Below are positions 33,215 through 42,328 of a stretch of 64,000 nucleotides of DNA, in pieces. Below the pieces are notes generated by a model that saw only the letters and a list, made by a program, of their open reading frames with translations, had not been told where the DNA came from and did no database searches. This stretch comes from an uncultured Ilyobacter sp. GTDB taxonomy: Bacteria > Fusobacteriota > Fusobacteriia > Fusobacteriales > Fusobacteriaceae. Every line of letters starts with the position of its first letter. Position 1 is the first letter of the stretch. The position numbers were made by a program, and so were the translations under genes. Location: contig NZ_OY764058.1 in assembly GCF_963668085.1 (NCBI RefSeq), positions 806,001 to 870,000 on the forward strand. The letters run 5' to 3'.

Positions 33215-33341
33215 AGATACAGACCTGTTTCGTGCAACAAAAAACTAGGTTCTGTATCTGGGATGATGATGAAACATTTCTTAAAACTAAGAATTTTTTT
33301 AAGAGTACCCGGATGCCATAGTGTATCCGGGTATTTTTTTT
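33215..33341 (+). promoter_or_regulatory. Histidine attenuator with terminator
   Basis: Three features can be paired by eye. A stem of 33215-33226 with 33247-33259 (8 bp plus 4 bp with one bulge). A competing 9-bp pairing of GTATCTGGG (33254-33262) with CCCGGATGC (33308-33316, two G-U). A terminator stem TACCCGGAT/ATCCGGGTA (33306-33314 with 33325-33333) followed by eight U. GATGATGATG at 33262-33271 can also pair with the His codons. Termination should be relieved when the ribosome stalls at His codons; the exact order of switching is not settled by inspection. Confidence 0.78.
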
Positions 33342-33352
33342 AGGGGGGTAAT

Positions 33353-34444
33353 ATGAAAAACTACAGAAAAGAGGAAGAGTTCGTAATGGACCTTGAAAAA
33401 GTCTTTGAATCATATGGATATGATAAAATAAGGCTCAATGCCTTTGAAAGGTATGAGACATATTTTGAAAACAAGGATATTATCAGAGAGGGGAATTTAT
33501 TAAAAATAATCAATCCCAAGGGTGATCTCTATGTATTAAGACCTGATATGACCCTGCCTGTGGTAAAATATTTTTCTGATACTCAGGCAAATAGGGGGAA
33601 ATTTTATTATAATGACAGCGTGTTCCGTACAGACAAGAAAGGTCTTGGCTTTGTGGAAAGAAAACAGGTAGGAATAGAATATCTCGGGGGAGAAAATATT
33701 CTTTCAGATGTAGAGGTTCTAGACCTTGCTGTACAGACTTTAGAAAAACTTGATGAAAATTATCTTCTATGTATCTCACACACTGAGTTCATCAAAGAGA
33801 TGGTAAATTCCATATCAGATGAACAAGATATCAGGAATCAGATACTAGATTATCTATATAGAAGAAGCAGCGACCTGGAAAGCTACTTAAATAAACTAGG
33901 AGTTGACCAAAAGAAAATATCTCAGGTGACCGAGTTGAACCTTTTATTTGGGAACTTTGAAAAGGAAAAAGAAACCCTATACGAGATGGCTGTAACTGAG
34001 AAACAAAAGAAAATATTAGAGGACCTTGAAATGATTCTAAAGGCTCTCAATAAAAAATATCCTCAAGACAGGATAAAGGTAGATTTTTCTATAAGTGTGG
34101 CTCTTGATTATTATAACGGACTGATTTTTAAAGGGTATATATCTGAAATCAGAAAACCTGTATTAAGCGGCGGTAGATATGACACCCTTGTGAAAAGATT
34201 TGGAAAAGATGCCTCTGCTCTGGGCTTTTGTGTAGAAGTAGACAATTATTTTGATTCTATAAAAAGGGAAAGTACAAAGATCGACTACTTATTTCTTTAC
34301 TCTGATATAGAAAGCGGATTCGAAGCCATGGAAAAGGCCAGAGAGATGAGAAAACACGGTAAAACAGTAAGGGTGCTGTCAGAAGATAAGAGTGAGTCTC
34401 CTGAAGAGCTAAAAGAAAAATATTCAGTTATTCAGTATTTCTAG
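33353..34444 (+). CDS. hisZ: ATP phosphoribosyltransferase regulatory subunit
   Basis: 363 residues of the HisRS-like class II core. The motif-2-like YVLRPDMTLPVVKYF (about 61-75) and RTDKKGLGFVERKQVGIEYLGG (about 92-113) are present, and motif 3 is near ALDYYNGLIFKGYI. HisZ lacks synthetase activity and activates the short HisG encoded next. First gene of the his operon, 12 nt after the attenuator U-tract. The gene order and the short HisG confirm HisZ rather than HisS. Confidence 0.9.
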   Translation: MKNYRKEEEFVMDLEKVFESYGYDKIRLNAFERYETYFENKDIIREGNLLKIINPKGDLYVLRPDMTLPVVKYFSDTQANRGKFYYNDSVFRTDKKGLGFVERKQVGIEYLGGENILSDVEVLDLAVQTLEKLDENYLLCISHTEFIKEMVNSISDEQDIRNQILDYLYRRSSDLESYLNKLGVDQKKISQVTELNLLFGNFEKEKETLYEMAVTEKQKKILEDLEMILKALNKKYPQDRIKVDFSISVALDYYNGLIFKGYISEIRKPVLSGGRYDTLVKRFGKDASALGFCVEVDNYFDSIKRESTKIDYLFLYSDIESGFEAMEKAREMRKHGKTVRVLSEDKSESPEELKEKYSVIQYF

Positions 34445-34454
34445 GGGGGAATTT

Positions 34455-35072
34455 ATGTATATCAATATAGCTCTGCCTAAGGGCAGATTGGGGAAAAAGT
34501 CATATGAACTTTTGAAAAAAATAGGTTATTCATGTAAAGAGTTAGAAGAGGAAAACAGAAAGCTGGTATTCACAAGTGAGGAAAACAAAGTAAGATATTT
34601 CTGGGTGAAGCCAAGTGATGTACCTGTATATGTTGAAAAAGGTATAGCAGATATCGGTGTGGCCGGTGTGGATGTTCTCTTAGAAAGTGAGGCAGACGTC
34701 TATGACATGCTCGATCTTGGTTTTGGAAAATGCTATTTTGCCATAGCGGCTCCTAAGGGATGGAAGAGTACGAACAGAACTCTTAAAATAGCCACAAAAT
34801 ACATCAATTATTCAAGAAAGCATTTTGAAAAAATAGAGAGAAAAGTAGAGCTTATAAAGCTCAACGGTTCAGTAGAGCTAGCTCCTATAGTGGGACTTTC
34901 TGACGCAATTATAGATATCGTTGAAACTGGTGCCACATTAAAAGAAAATAATCTAGAGATAATAGAGAAACTAGAGGATATAAGTGCAAGGGTAATAGTG
35001 AACAAGGTCAATTATAAATTTAAAAATGAAACTATAGAAAAAGTACTAGGGGATATGAAGGGGGAGCTTTAA
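34455..35072 (+). CDS. hisG: ATP phosphoribosyltransferase, short form
   Basis: 205 residues, the short HisG form that depends on HisZ. INIALPKGRLGKKSYELLKK is at the N-terminus, GIADIGVAGVDVLLE near 66, and the PRPP loop (IVGLSDAIIDIVETGATLKEN near 139). It catalyses the first step, ATP + PRPP. It lacks the C-terminal ACT-like regulatory domain of the long form. Its end shares one base with the hisD start (TAATG). Confidence 0.93.
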   Translation: MYINIALPKGRLGKKSYELLKKIGYSCKELEEENRKLVFTSEENKVRYFWVKPSDVPVYVEKGIADIGVAGVDVLLESEADVYDMLDLGFGKCYFAIAAPKGWKSTNRTLKIATKYINYSRKHFEKIERKVELIKLNGSVELAPIVGLSDAIIDIVETGATLKENNLEIIEKLEDISARVIVNKVNYKFKNETIEKVLGDMKGEL

Positions 35073-36355
35073 TGAAAATACTCAGAAGTTCAGAGTACGA
35101 TGCTATAAAGGCTGAGATACTCTCAAGGGGTGATCTAGACTACAAGGATATCAATGTCACTGTGGAAGAGATAGTCAAAAACGTAAAGGAAAACGGAGAC
35201 AAGGCGGTACTTGGGTATACTGCAAAGTTTGACGGTGCAAAATTGGAAGAGATGGAGGTTACAAAAGAGGAGATAGACAGAGCCTGGGAAAGAACTCCTG
35301 AATCTCTTAAAAATGCCCTCACAGAAGCCGGAAACAGTATCAGAAAATTTCATGAAAAACAAAAAAGAAACTCCTTTATGGATAATGCAGTAAAGGGAAG
35401 AATCACAGGTCAGCTTATAAACCCAATAGAAAAGGTGGGAATCTACGTACCTGGAGGAAAGTCTCCTTACCCTTCTACTGTACTTATGAATGCCATTCCT
35501 GCAAAGGTAGCAGGAGTAAAAGAACTCACAATGATAACCCCTCCTGGAAAATCTGGAGATATAATGGATAACATCCTTGTAGCTGCAAAAATAGCAGGAG
35601 TAGACAGAATCTTCAAAATAGGAGGAGCCCAGGGAGTGGCTGCCCTTGCCTACGGAACTGAAACTGTACCAAAGGTATACAAGATAACAGGTCCAGGAAA
35701 CATCTACGTCGCCCTTGCCAAGAAGCAGGTCTATGGAATGGTAGATATCGATATGATAGCAGGACCTAGTGAAATACTGATAATAGCAGATGACACTGCT
35801 AACCCAAAATATATTGCAGCGGACCTTCTGTCTCAAGCAGAACACGACGAGCTGGCTTCATCTATACTTGTAACTCCTAGTGAAAAACTGGCAGAGGCAG
35901 TATCTAAAGAGGTGGATATACAGTTAGCAGAGCTTTCTAAAAAAGAGATAGCAGAAAAGTCCCTTGAAAATTACGGAAGGATCATAATAACAAAGGATTT
36001 AGATGAGGCTGTAGACATGGCAAATGACATCGCAACAGAACATCTCGAGCTAATGGTTGCCGAGCCTTTTCTATATGTAAATTCCATAAAGAATGCTGGG
36101 GCAATATTCGTAGGAGAAAACACTCCTGAACCTCTAGGAGACTACTATGCAGGACCAAACCATACCCTTCCTACAAACGGTACTTCAAAATTCTCATCTC
36201 CCTTATCGGTGGATGATTTCATAAAAAAGACCTCGGTAATCTACTATTCTAAGGATGCCTTGAGAGAGGTAAAGGATACTGTTCTAGAAATATCTGACAG
36301 TGAGGGACTCACAGCTCACAGCAATTCTATCAGAATAAGATTTGAGGAGGAGTAA
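35072..36355 (+). CDS. hisD: Histidinol dehydrogenase
   Basis: 427 residues of normal family length. YVPGGKSPYPSTVLMNAIPAKVAG (about 127-150), GPGNIYVALAK, MIAGPSEILI and the zinc/catalytic QAEHDE (near 258) are all present, as is NHTLPTNGTSKF near 366. It oxidises histidinol to histidine in two NAD+ steps. Start overlaps hisG stop. Confidence 0.95.
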   Translation: MKILRSSEYDAIKAEILSRGDLDYKDINVTVEEIVKNVKENGDKAVLGYTAKFDGAKLEEMEVTKEEIDRAWERTPESLKNALTEAGNSIRKFHEKQKRNSFMDNAVKGRITGQLINPIEKVGIYVPGGKSPYPSTVLMNAIPAKVAGVKELTMITPPGKSGDIMDNILVAAKIAGVDRIFKIGGAQGVAALAYGTETVPKVYKITGPGNIYVALAKKQVYGMVDIDMIAGPSEILIIADDTANPKYIAADLLSQAEHDELASSILVTPSEKLAEAVSKEVDIQLAELSKKEIAEKSLENYGRIIITKDLDEAVDMANDIATEHLELMVAEPFLYVNSIKNAGAIFVGENTPEPLGDYYAGPNHTLPTNGTSKFSSPLSVDDFIKKTSVIYYSKDALREVKDTVLEISDSEGLTAHSNSIRIRFEEE

Positions 36356-36357
36356 TC

Positions 36358-37407
36358 ATGAAATTTTGGAGTAATATTACCAAGAGTCTGACTCCCTATG
36401 TACCTGGAGAACAGCTCAATGAAACTGATATAGTAAAATTGAATACAAACGAAAACCCATTTCCGCCCTCACCTAAGGTTCTAGAGAGTATACAAGATGC
36501 CATCGGAACTCAGTTGAAAAAATATCCCGACCCTGAAAGTACAAAATTAAAAGATGCAATTGCAGATTTTTATAAAATAGAATCTGAAAATGTCTTTGTA
36601 GGGAACGGGTCTGATGAGGTTTTAGCCCATGTGTTCATGGCCTTTTTCAAGGACAAAAAACTTTACTTCCCAAATATCACATACAGCTTTTACCCTGTAT
36701 ACTGTGGTCTTTATGAGATAGACTATCAGCCTATCTCGCTAAACTATAAATTTCAGATGGAGACAGAAGACTACCTAGGACTAGACGGAAACATAATATT
36801 TCCCAACCCAAATGCTCCTACAGGTATAGGGGTAGACTTGTCTGTCATAGAAGAGATACTAGAAAAAAATCCAGACAACCTTGTGGTGGTAGATGAAGCT
36901 TATGTGGATTTCGGCGGAAAATCTGCTATAGAGCTTATCGGCAGATACAAAAATCTTCTAATAGTTCAGACCTTTTCAAAATCAAGGTCTCTTGCTGGTA
37001 TGAGGGTAGGATTTGCAATAGGAGATGCTGAGCTTATAGAGGGGCTTGTTAGGGTAAAAGACTCCTTTAACTCATATCCTCTAGACAGACTTGCACAGGC
37101 TGCAGGAGAAGCAGCTATAAGGGACAGAGAGTATTTTGAATACACAAGCAGCGAGATAATAAAAAACAGGGAATGGACAGTGGCAGAACTGGAAAAGAGG
37201 GGTATAGAGGTGCTTCCGTCCACTGCAAACTTTATCTTCGCAAAGGTAGAAAACGCTGAAAAAATATATGAAGAGTTAAAAGCCAGAAAAATTCTTGTGA
37301 GATATTTTAAGAAACCTCTCATAAACAGCTATCTCAGAATTTCCATAGGGACAAAGGAAGAGATGGAAAAACTGATAAAAAATATAGATCAGATCACGGG
37401 GGTGTAA
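36358..37407 (+). CDS. hisC: Histidinol-phosphate aminotransferase
   Basis: 349 residues, fold-type I PLP enzyme. Visible are LNTNENPFPPSPKV (about 28-41), VGNGSDEVL near 79, DEAYVDFGG near 179 and the PLP lysine in TFSKSRSLAGMRVGFAIG near 205-222. It converts imidazole-acetol phosphate to histidinol phosphate. It starts two bases after hisD ends. Confidence 0.93.
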   Translation: MKFWSNITKSLTPYVPGEQLNETDIVKLNTNENPFPPSPKVLESIQDAIGTQLKKYPDPESTKLKDAIADFYKIESENVFVGNGSDEVLAHVFMAFFKDKKLYFPNITYSFYPVYCGLYEIDYQPISLNYKFQMETEDYLGLDGNIIFPNPNAPTGIGVDLSVIEEILEKNPDNLVVVDEAYVDFGGKSAIELIGRYKNLLIVQTFSKSRSLAGMRVGFAIGDAELIEGLVRVKDSFNSYPLDRLAQAAGEAAIRDREYFEYTSSEIIKNREWTVAELEKRGIEVLPSTANFIFAKVENAEKIYEELKARKILVRYFKKPLINSYLRISIGTKEEMEKLIKNIDQITGV

Positions 37408-37409
37408 TT

Positions 37410-37994
37410 GTGAGAACAGGTCAGGTAATGAGAAACACAAAAGAAACCAACATAGAGCTAGATTTAAATCTTGACGGAACTGGAAAATACGACATCTCAA
37501 CAGGTGTGGGATTTTTTGATCATATGATGGAACTTTTTACAAGACACGGTCTATTTGATATCAGGCTAAAAGTAAAAGGAGACACCTATATCGACTGCCA
37601 TCACTCTGTAGAGGATGCAGGAATAGCTCTTGGGAAGGCTTTTAAAGATGCCCTAGGAGATATGAAGGGGATAAAAAGATATGGAAGTTTTTATCTTCCA
37701 ATGGATGAGACCCTGACCCTAAGTGCAGTGGACATAAGCGGAAGAGCCTTTCTCCATATGGATCCCATCCCTGATAAAAGAGTCGGGGATATGGAAAGTG
37801 AGATGGTAAAGGAGTTTTTCTGGGGCTTTGTGAGAAATGCCGGGATAACTTTACACATAAAGCTAATTCACGGAGAAAATACACACCATATAATCGAGAG
37901 TATATTTAAAGGTGTGGCCAGAGCTCTAGATCAGGCTGTGACTATAGATGACAGAATTATAGGGGAGATCCCTTCTACAAAAGGAGTGATATAA
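37410..37994 (+). CDS. hisB: Imidazoleglycerol-phosphate dehydratase
   Basis: 194 residues, monofunctional IGPD without a histidinol-phosphatase domain. Starts with GTG two bases after hisC. Metal-binding motifs GFFDHMMELF with His near 37, DCHHSVEDAGIALG near 61-73 and HIKLIHGENTHHIIESIFK near 150-168 are intact. The phosphatase step must come from a gene elsewhere, since none is in this operon. Confidence 0.94.
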   Translation: MRTGQVMRNTKETNIELDLNLDGTGKYDISTGVGFFDHMMELFTRHGLFDIRLKVKGDTYIDCHHSVEDAGIALGKAFKDALGDMKGIKRYGSFYLPMDETLTLSAVDISGRAFLHMDPIPDKRVGDMESEMVKEFFWGFVRNAGITLHIKLIHGENTHHIIESIFKGVARALDQAVTIDDRIIGEIPSTKGVI

Positions 37995-37995
37995 G

Positions 37996-38610
37996 ATGAT
38001 CGCAATTATAGATTACGGTGTGGGAAATATTCACTCTGTTATGAGTGCTTTAAATAAACTTGAGATCGAAAATATTCTGACTGCCGATCCTGAGACAATA
38101 AAAAATGCCGACGGTATTTTGCTTCCTGGTGTTGGAGCCTTTAGAGATGCCATAAAAAGTCTCGAGGATACGGGTCTAATTCCTCTCATAAAAGATTGTG
38201 TGGCTGAGGGTAAGCCTTTGCTTGGAATCTGTCTGGGCATGCAGCTTCTCTATGAGAAAAGCTATGAAGACGGTGAATATGATGGGCTAGGGCTGCTAAA
38301 AGGAGAAGTTATCTCTTTTAAATCTCGAATATCACAGGATCTGAAAATACCTCACATGGGATGGAACAGGCTAAATGCAAAAAAAGACTCTCCACTTTTT
38401 AAGTATCTGGGAGAGGATGAATTTGTATATTATGTACACAGTTATTTTGCCTGTGGAAAAGATGAGGACTTATTGGCATCTAGTGAATACGGTATTGAGG
38501 TTCCTGGAATAGTGGGACACGGAAATATAATGGGGATGCAGTTTCATCCTGAAAAAAGCAGCAGCACAGGTTTAAAACTACTAAAAGCATTTGGGGAGAT
38601 GGTGAAATGA
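37996..38610 (+). CDS. hisH: Imidazole glycerol phosphate synthase, glutaminase subunit
   Basis: 204 residues, class I amidotransferase. MIAIIDYGVGNIHSV at the start, nucleophile Cys in LLGICLGMQLLYE (about 75-87), and the His/Glu pair in GMQFHPEKSS (near 184). It supplies ammonia to HisF. The end overlaps the hisA start by 4 bp (ATGA). Confidence 0.94.
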   Translation: MIAIIDYGVGNIHSVMSALNKLEIENILTADPETIKNADGILLPGVGAFRDAIKSLEDTGLIPLIKDCVAEGKPLLGICLGMQLLYEKSYEDGEYDGLGLLKGEVISFKSRISQDLKIPHMGWNRLNAKKDSPLFKYLGEDEFVYYVHSYFACGKDEDLLASSEYGIEVPGIVGHGNIMGMQFHPEKSSSTGLKLLKAFGEMVK

Positions 38611-39305
38611 TAATTTTTCCGGCAATAGATCTAAAAGACGGAAAGGCAGTAAGACTGAGCAAGGGAGATTTTAACAAGGTGGATGTCTTTTCTGACAAAC
38701 CTTGGGAAGTTGCAAAAGGTTTCGAAGAAAAAGGCGCAGAATGGATACACCTCGTGGACTTAGATGGTGCAAAAGACGGTGAAAACAAAAACCTTGACGT
38801 TATAAAAAAAATAAGAGAAGTGGTAAATGTAAAACTTCAGTTGGGGGGAGGAATCAGAACCCTTGAAACTGCCGAAATGCTTTTAAATATGGGAATAGAC
38901 AGAATAATTCTGGGAACGGCGGCAATTGAAAACCCGGAACTCTTGAAAGATCTGGTAGAAAAGTACGGCGAAAAAATAGCAGTGTCCGTAGATGAGAAAA
39001 ACGGGAAGGCCGCTACAAAGGGATGGCTAGAGGAAAGTAGTATAGGTGCCTTTGACCTTTGCATGTCACTTCAAGAAATAGGGGTAAAAACAATAATCTA
39101 CACAGATATCTCAAAAGACGGAATGATGGCAGGACCAAACTTTGATGCCTATGTGAAAATAAATAAACTAGGGGTAGATGTGATAGCCTCTGGAGGAGTT
39201 AGTACTCCTGAAGATATAGCTGTCTTGAGAAAGGCTGATATCTACGGAGCTATAGTTGGAAAGGCTATATATTTAGGTAAGATAAAACTTGAAGAAGTGC
39301 TTTAG
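38607..39305 (+). CDS. hisA: Phosphoribosylformimino-AICAR isomerase
   Basis: 232 residues, TIM barrel. Start IIFPAIDLKDGKAVRLSKGDF, with Asp of the AIDL motif. LGGGIRTLETAEMLL near 73, TDISKDGMMAGPNFDAY near 165 and a phosphate-binding ASGGVS near 191 follow. Mildly shorter than some homologues but complete. Translation is coupled to hisH. Confidence 0.93.
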   Translation: MIIFPAIDLKDGKAVRLSKGDFNKVDVFSDKPWEVAKGFEEKGAEWIHLVDLDGAKDGENKNLDVIKKIREVVNVKLQLGGGIRTLETAEMLLNMGIDRIILGTAAIENPELLKDLVEKYGEKIAVSVDEKNGKAATKGWLEESSIGAFDLCMSLQEIGVKTIIYTDISKDGMMAGPNFDAYVKINKLGVDVIASGGVSTPEDIAVLRKADIYGAIVGKAIYLGKIKLEEVL

Positions 39306-39314
39306 GAGGTAATT

Positions 39315-40073
39315 ATGATAACCAAGAGAATTATCCCGTGTTTAGATGTAAGAGATGGTAAGGTTGTCAAAGGAGTTAACTTTGAAGGAGTTCGAGATGT
39401 AGATAATCCCGTTAAACTTGCTGAGATGTACAACGAAATGGGAGCCGATGAGTTGGTTTTTTATGATATAACTGCTACCAATGAAGGCAGAGAACTATTC
39501 ACCGACATTGTGGAAAAAGTGGCAAACGAAGTATTTATACCTCTCACTGTGGGAGGGGGTATAAATACACTGCTAGACTTTGACAGGGTTCTAAAAGCCG
39601 GGGCAGATAAAGTCAGCGTAAATTCAGGAGCCATCAAAAATCCCGAGCTTATTAGAGCAGCTGCTCTAAAATATGGTAACCAGTGCGTAGTTCTTTCTGT
39701 AGACGTAAAAAGGGTCGATGGAGTCTTTAAAGTTTTTCTAAATGGTGGACGAAAAGAAACTGATCTAGAAGCTATCGAATGGATAAAACAGGGATGCAGC
39801 CTCGGAGCCGGAGAAATAGTGGTAAACAGTATCGACACTGACGGAGTAAAAGGCGGCTTTGACTTAGAGCTTCTAGAAGCTGTAGGAAATGTAGTAGACG
39901 TGCCTGTAATTGCCTCTGGAGGAGCTGGAAAAATGGAAGATTTCAAGGTTCTTTTTGAAAAGCTTCCGAAAATAGATGCAGGACTTGCAGCTTCTATTTT
40001 CCACTTTGGAGAAGTAAAAATACCTGATCTCAAGAGATACTTAAAAGAACAGGGAATCGAAATCAGAATATAA
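39315..40073 (+). CDS. hisF: Imidazole glycerol phosphate synthase, cyclase subunit
   Basis: 252 residues. [28 protein letters not shown] at the start, [13 protein letters not shown] near 78, KVSVNSGAI near 98 and [12 protein letters not shown] near 201 are the diagnostic barrel strands, with catalytic Asp 11 in CLDV. Forms the HisHF complex. Strong AGGAGG SD. Confidence 0.95.
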   Translation: MITKRIIPCLDVRDGKVVKGVNFEGVRDVDNPVKLAEMYNEMGADELVFYDITATNEGRELFTDIVEKVANEVFIPLTVGGGINTLLDFDRVLKAGADKVSVNSGAIKNPELIRAAALKYGNQCVVLSVDVKRVDGVFKVFLNGGRKETDLEAIEWIKQGCSLGAGEIVVNSIDTDGVKGGFDLELLEAVGNVVDVPVIASGGAGKMEDFKVLFEKLPKIDAGLAASIFHFGEVKIPDLKRYLKEQGIEIRI

Positions 40074-40089
40074 GTTTGGGGGAATAAAA

Positions 40090-40698
40090 ATGGAAAATAT
40101 CAAATTTGATGAAAAGGGTCTGGTACCTGCAATAATACAAGACAGTACAAGCGGGCAGGTATTGATGCTGGCCTATATGAACGAGGAAAGTTACAAAAAA
40201 ACTCTGGAAACTAAGCAGACATGGTTCTACTCTAGAAGCAGAAAAGAACTCTGGAATAAAGGAGCTACCTCTGGAAATACACAGACAGTAAAGGAGCTTT
40301 CCTATGACTGTGACGGAGATACTCTTCTTATAAAGGTAGAACAAAAGGGTCCTGCATGTCACACTGGTGAAAAATCATGTTTCTTTAACAGAGTAACTGA
40401 AGAAAAAAATATGAGTCTAGGAGAGATTCTAGGAGCTCTAGATGATATATTAAAGGACAGAAAGGCAAACCCTGTAGAGGGATCTTATACAACCTATCTA
40501 TATGAAAAGGGAGTGGACAAGATACTTAAAAAAGTAGGGGAAGAAAGTGCCGAGGTTATTATCGCCGCTAAAAACCCAGACAGGTCTGAACTTGTCTATG
40601 AGGCAAGTGACCTTATTTATCACCTGTTAGTGCTTTTAAATGAGCGTGGGGTGGAATTAGACGAAATATCTACACAACTTAAAGAAAGAATGAAATAG
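40090..40698 (+). CDS. hisIE: Bifunctional phosphoribosyl-AMP cyclohydrolase / phosphoribosyl-ATP pyrophosphatase
   Basis: 202 residues. The HisI domain (about 1-105) has [26 protein letters not shown], and a Zn-binding [21 protein letters not shown]. The HisE MazG-like domain (about 115-202) has [13 protein letters not shown] near 155. The fused form is common in bacteria. Last gene of the operon; a terminator follows at once. Confidence 0.94.
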   Translation: MENIKFDEKGLVPAIIQDSTSGQVLMLAYMNEESYKKTLETKQTWFYSRSRKELWNKGATSGNTQTVKELSYDCDGDTLLIKVEQKGPACHTGEKSCFFNRVTEEKNMSLGEILGALDDILKDRKANPVEGSYTTYLYEKGVDKILKKVGEESAEVIIAAKNPDRSELVYEASDLIYHLLVLLNERGVELDEISTQLKERMK

Positions 40699-40708
40699 GA
40701 TATTAAAT

Positions 40709-40738
40709 GCTGCTAGACCTACTCTGGCAGCTTTTTTA
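40709..40738 (+). terminator. his operon terminator
   Basis: Stem GCTGCTAG/CTGGCAGC (40709-40716 with 40724-40731, one G-U) followed by TTTTTTATT. Confidence 0.8.
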
Positions 40739-40912
40739 TTTTTTGTAAATCCGACTGTCTAAAAGAATAAATCAGAAGGTCTATTTTAAAATTCAAAAAA
40801 TTATAAAAGTATAAAAAAATCCTTTGTGACAAAGAATAATATTTTTATAAGAGGAATTCCTATATGGAAAGCTAAAAACTATTATAAGAAATTAATGATT
40901 CGGGAGGTTTTC

Positions 40913-41287
40913 ATGGCTAGTATTACTCATTTTCAAATTCCAGCTGAGGATATACAGAGAGCAAAAAAATTTTATCAGGACCTATTTGGCTGGAAAATTG
41001 AAAAGGTTCCAGGAGATCTTCAATATTATTTTATAGAAACCACTGATGCCGATGGAACTATGGGAGTCGGCGGTGGAATAAAGCAAAGGGAAACTCTAGA
41101 TGAGCAGATCACCAATTTTATAGGGGTCTCCTCTATAGATGAATACGTCCCTAAAATAATCGCTCTAGGTGGCAAGATTCTTCAGCCTAAGTCTCCTGTA
41201 GTTGGTTGGGGGTATTTTATAATTTGCTGTGATACAGAAAATAATATATTTGGCTTATGGGAAGACGATAAAAATGCAACAATGTAG
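40913..41287 (+). CDS. VOC (glyoxalase/bleomycin resistance-like) family protein
   Basis: 124 residues from the ATG at 40913, which follows GGGAGG. A longer upstream frame exists but lacks an SD and adds a non-family extension. One VOC module pair: ITHFQIPAEDIQRAKKFYQDLFGWKIE at the start and GWGYFIICCDTENNIFGLWEDDK at the end. These metal-dependent or ligand-binding proteins vary widely; no substrate can be given. Monocistronic or cotranscribed with the downstream cNMP-binding gene. Confidence 0.75.
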   Translation: MASITHFQIPAEDIQRAKKFYQDLFGWKIEKVPGDLQYYFIETTDADGTMGVGGGIKQRETLDEQITNFIGVSSIDEYVPKIIALGGKILQPKSPVVGWGYFIICCDTENNIFGLWEDDKNATM

Positions 41288-41351
41288 GATATAAGTCAGA
41301 AAAGAGCCCATGAAATAGAAGAAAATAACTAGACGAACAGAGGGGGAAATT

Positions 41352-41846
41352 ATGAAAAACTATGAGGCCATATTAAACGTGGAAGAAATAGCCCCTATAC
41401 TCAAAAAAATATCCATTTTTACCGGGATATCCAATGCCAAATTGTGTAAACTCGTCCCTAGCCTTAAAAAGATAGAATATGAAGACTCTGAACTTATATT
41501 TTCTCAAGGAAGCCCCCCTTCACATATATATATAATAATGAGAGGACGGGTAAAACTAATAGAATATGTCAACTACACGCCGTATCAGCTTTTTGAACTA
41601 GGAGAGGGCAACTGTATAGGGGAAGCCTCTATAATAGGTATACAAACCCATGAGGTGACTGCAGTTTCAAAGGGAAATACTGAATTCATAGTCCTTCCTA
41701 AAAAAGTATTTCTAGAAATTTTTGAAGCAGACAAAGAACTCTTTTGTCTATTGATTTTAAATATTGCAAAAGAGGTGTCAAAAAGACTGGCAAAAACAGA
41801 TAATCTTTTACTTCAGTATATAGACAAGTACAAGCATCCTTATTAG
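41352..41846 (+). CDS. Cyclic-nucleotide-binding-domain protein without HTH
   Basis: 164 residues. The cNMP-binding beta-roll spans about 20-125 (ELIFSQGSPPSHIYIIMRGRVKLIEY, GEGNCIGEASIIGIQTHEVTAVSKG). The long C-helix that follows ends without the winged-helix DNA-binding domain of CRP/FNR. The phosphate-binding arginine expected after GEASIIG is not obvious (IQTHEVTA), so cAMP may not be its ligand. It probably acts by protein contact. A small helical protein follows 16 bp later. Confidence 0.7.
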   Translation: MKNYEAILNVEEIAPILKKISIFTGISNAKLCKLVPSLKKIEYEDSELIFSQGSPPSHIYIIMRGRVKLIEYVNYTPYQLFELGEGNCIGEASIIGIQTHEVTAVSKGNTEFIVLPKKVFLEIFEADKELFCLLILNIAKEVSKRLAKTDNLLLQYIDKYKHPY

Positions 41847-41862
41847 AAAGGAGGAAGACTAG

Positions 41863-42063
41863 ATGAAAATATTTATAGATGAAGCCAGGATAAAGGAGCT
41901 CATAAAATATATTCTGAAGAATGATTTTGATCTAGATGACTCAGATGATATAAAAAATGTAGAAAAGGAGATAATGAAAAGATTTGATGAAAAAGAGGTG
42001 ATAAACTTTCTATATAGTTATCTAAACAGCCTTTTAAAGGATATTATAAAGGGAAACGATTAA
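41863..42063 (+). CDS. Small helical protein of unknown function
   Basis: 66 residues, highly charged and predicted helical (RIKELIKYILKNDFDLDDSDDIKNVEKEI), no Cys. It sits 16 bp after the cNMP-binding gene with a good AAGGAGG, so a two-gene unit is likely. No family recognised. Confidence 0.6.
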   Translation: MKIFIDEARIKELIKYILKNDFDLDDSDDIKNVEKEIMKRFDEKEVINFLYSYLNSLLKDIIKGND

Positions 42064-42281
42064 TTTTTAGCCGATTTGGTTTTCCGCTGCTTGAATATAA
42101 CGTTTTTAGAGACACTTGTAAAGTATGAACAACACAAATAATAATAATTCTATTCCTATTTATTGGCAAGTGGATAGTTTAATCTTGTTAGTTGTTAAAC
42201 TTTTTTAAACTTTAAAGCAAATGAAAATCTCTAAAATTTTTGGATAAATAAAAATTTTTATTATATTTTTAATCTAAATAC

Positions 42282-42328
42282 TATAAAAGAGTCCCCTATA
42301 CGAATGTACAAGGAACTCTTTTTTTTAT
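42282..42328 (-). terminator. Terminator of the first TRAP operon
   Basis: Imperfect stem AAGAGTTCC/GGACTCTT on the minus strand with a 17-nt loop and TTTTAT after it, overlapping the last codons of the permease gene. It also reads as a terminator from the plus side (AACTC followed by eight T). Confidence 0.6.

Noticed and set aside
33196..33345. T-box riboswitch before the his genes
   Set aside because: No T-box sequence (GGUGGNACCGCG type) in the leader, and a His leader peptide explains regulation.
33186..33413. Minus-strand open frame over the his leader
   Set aside because: Runs antisense through the attenuator and the start of hisZ and has no SD; its sequence is a by-product of the leader.
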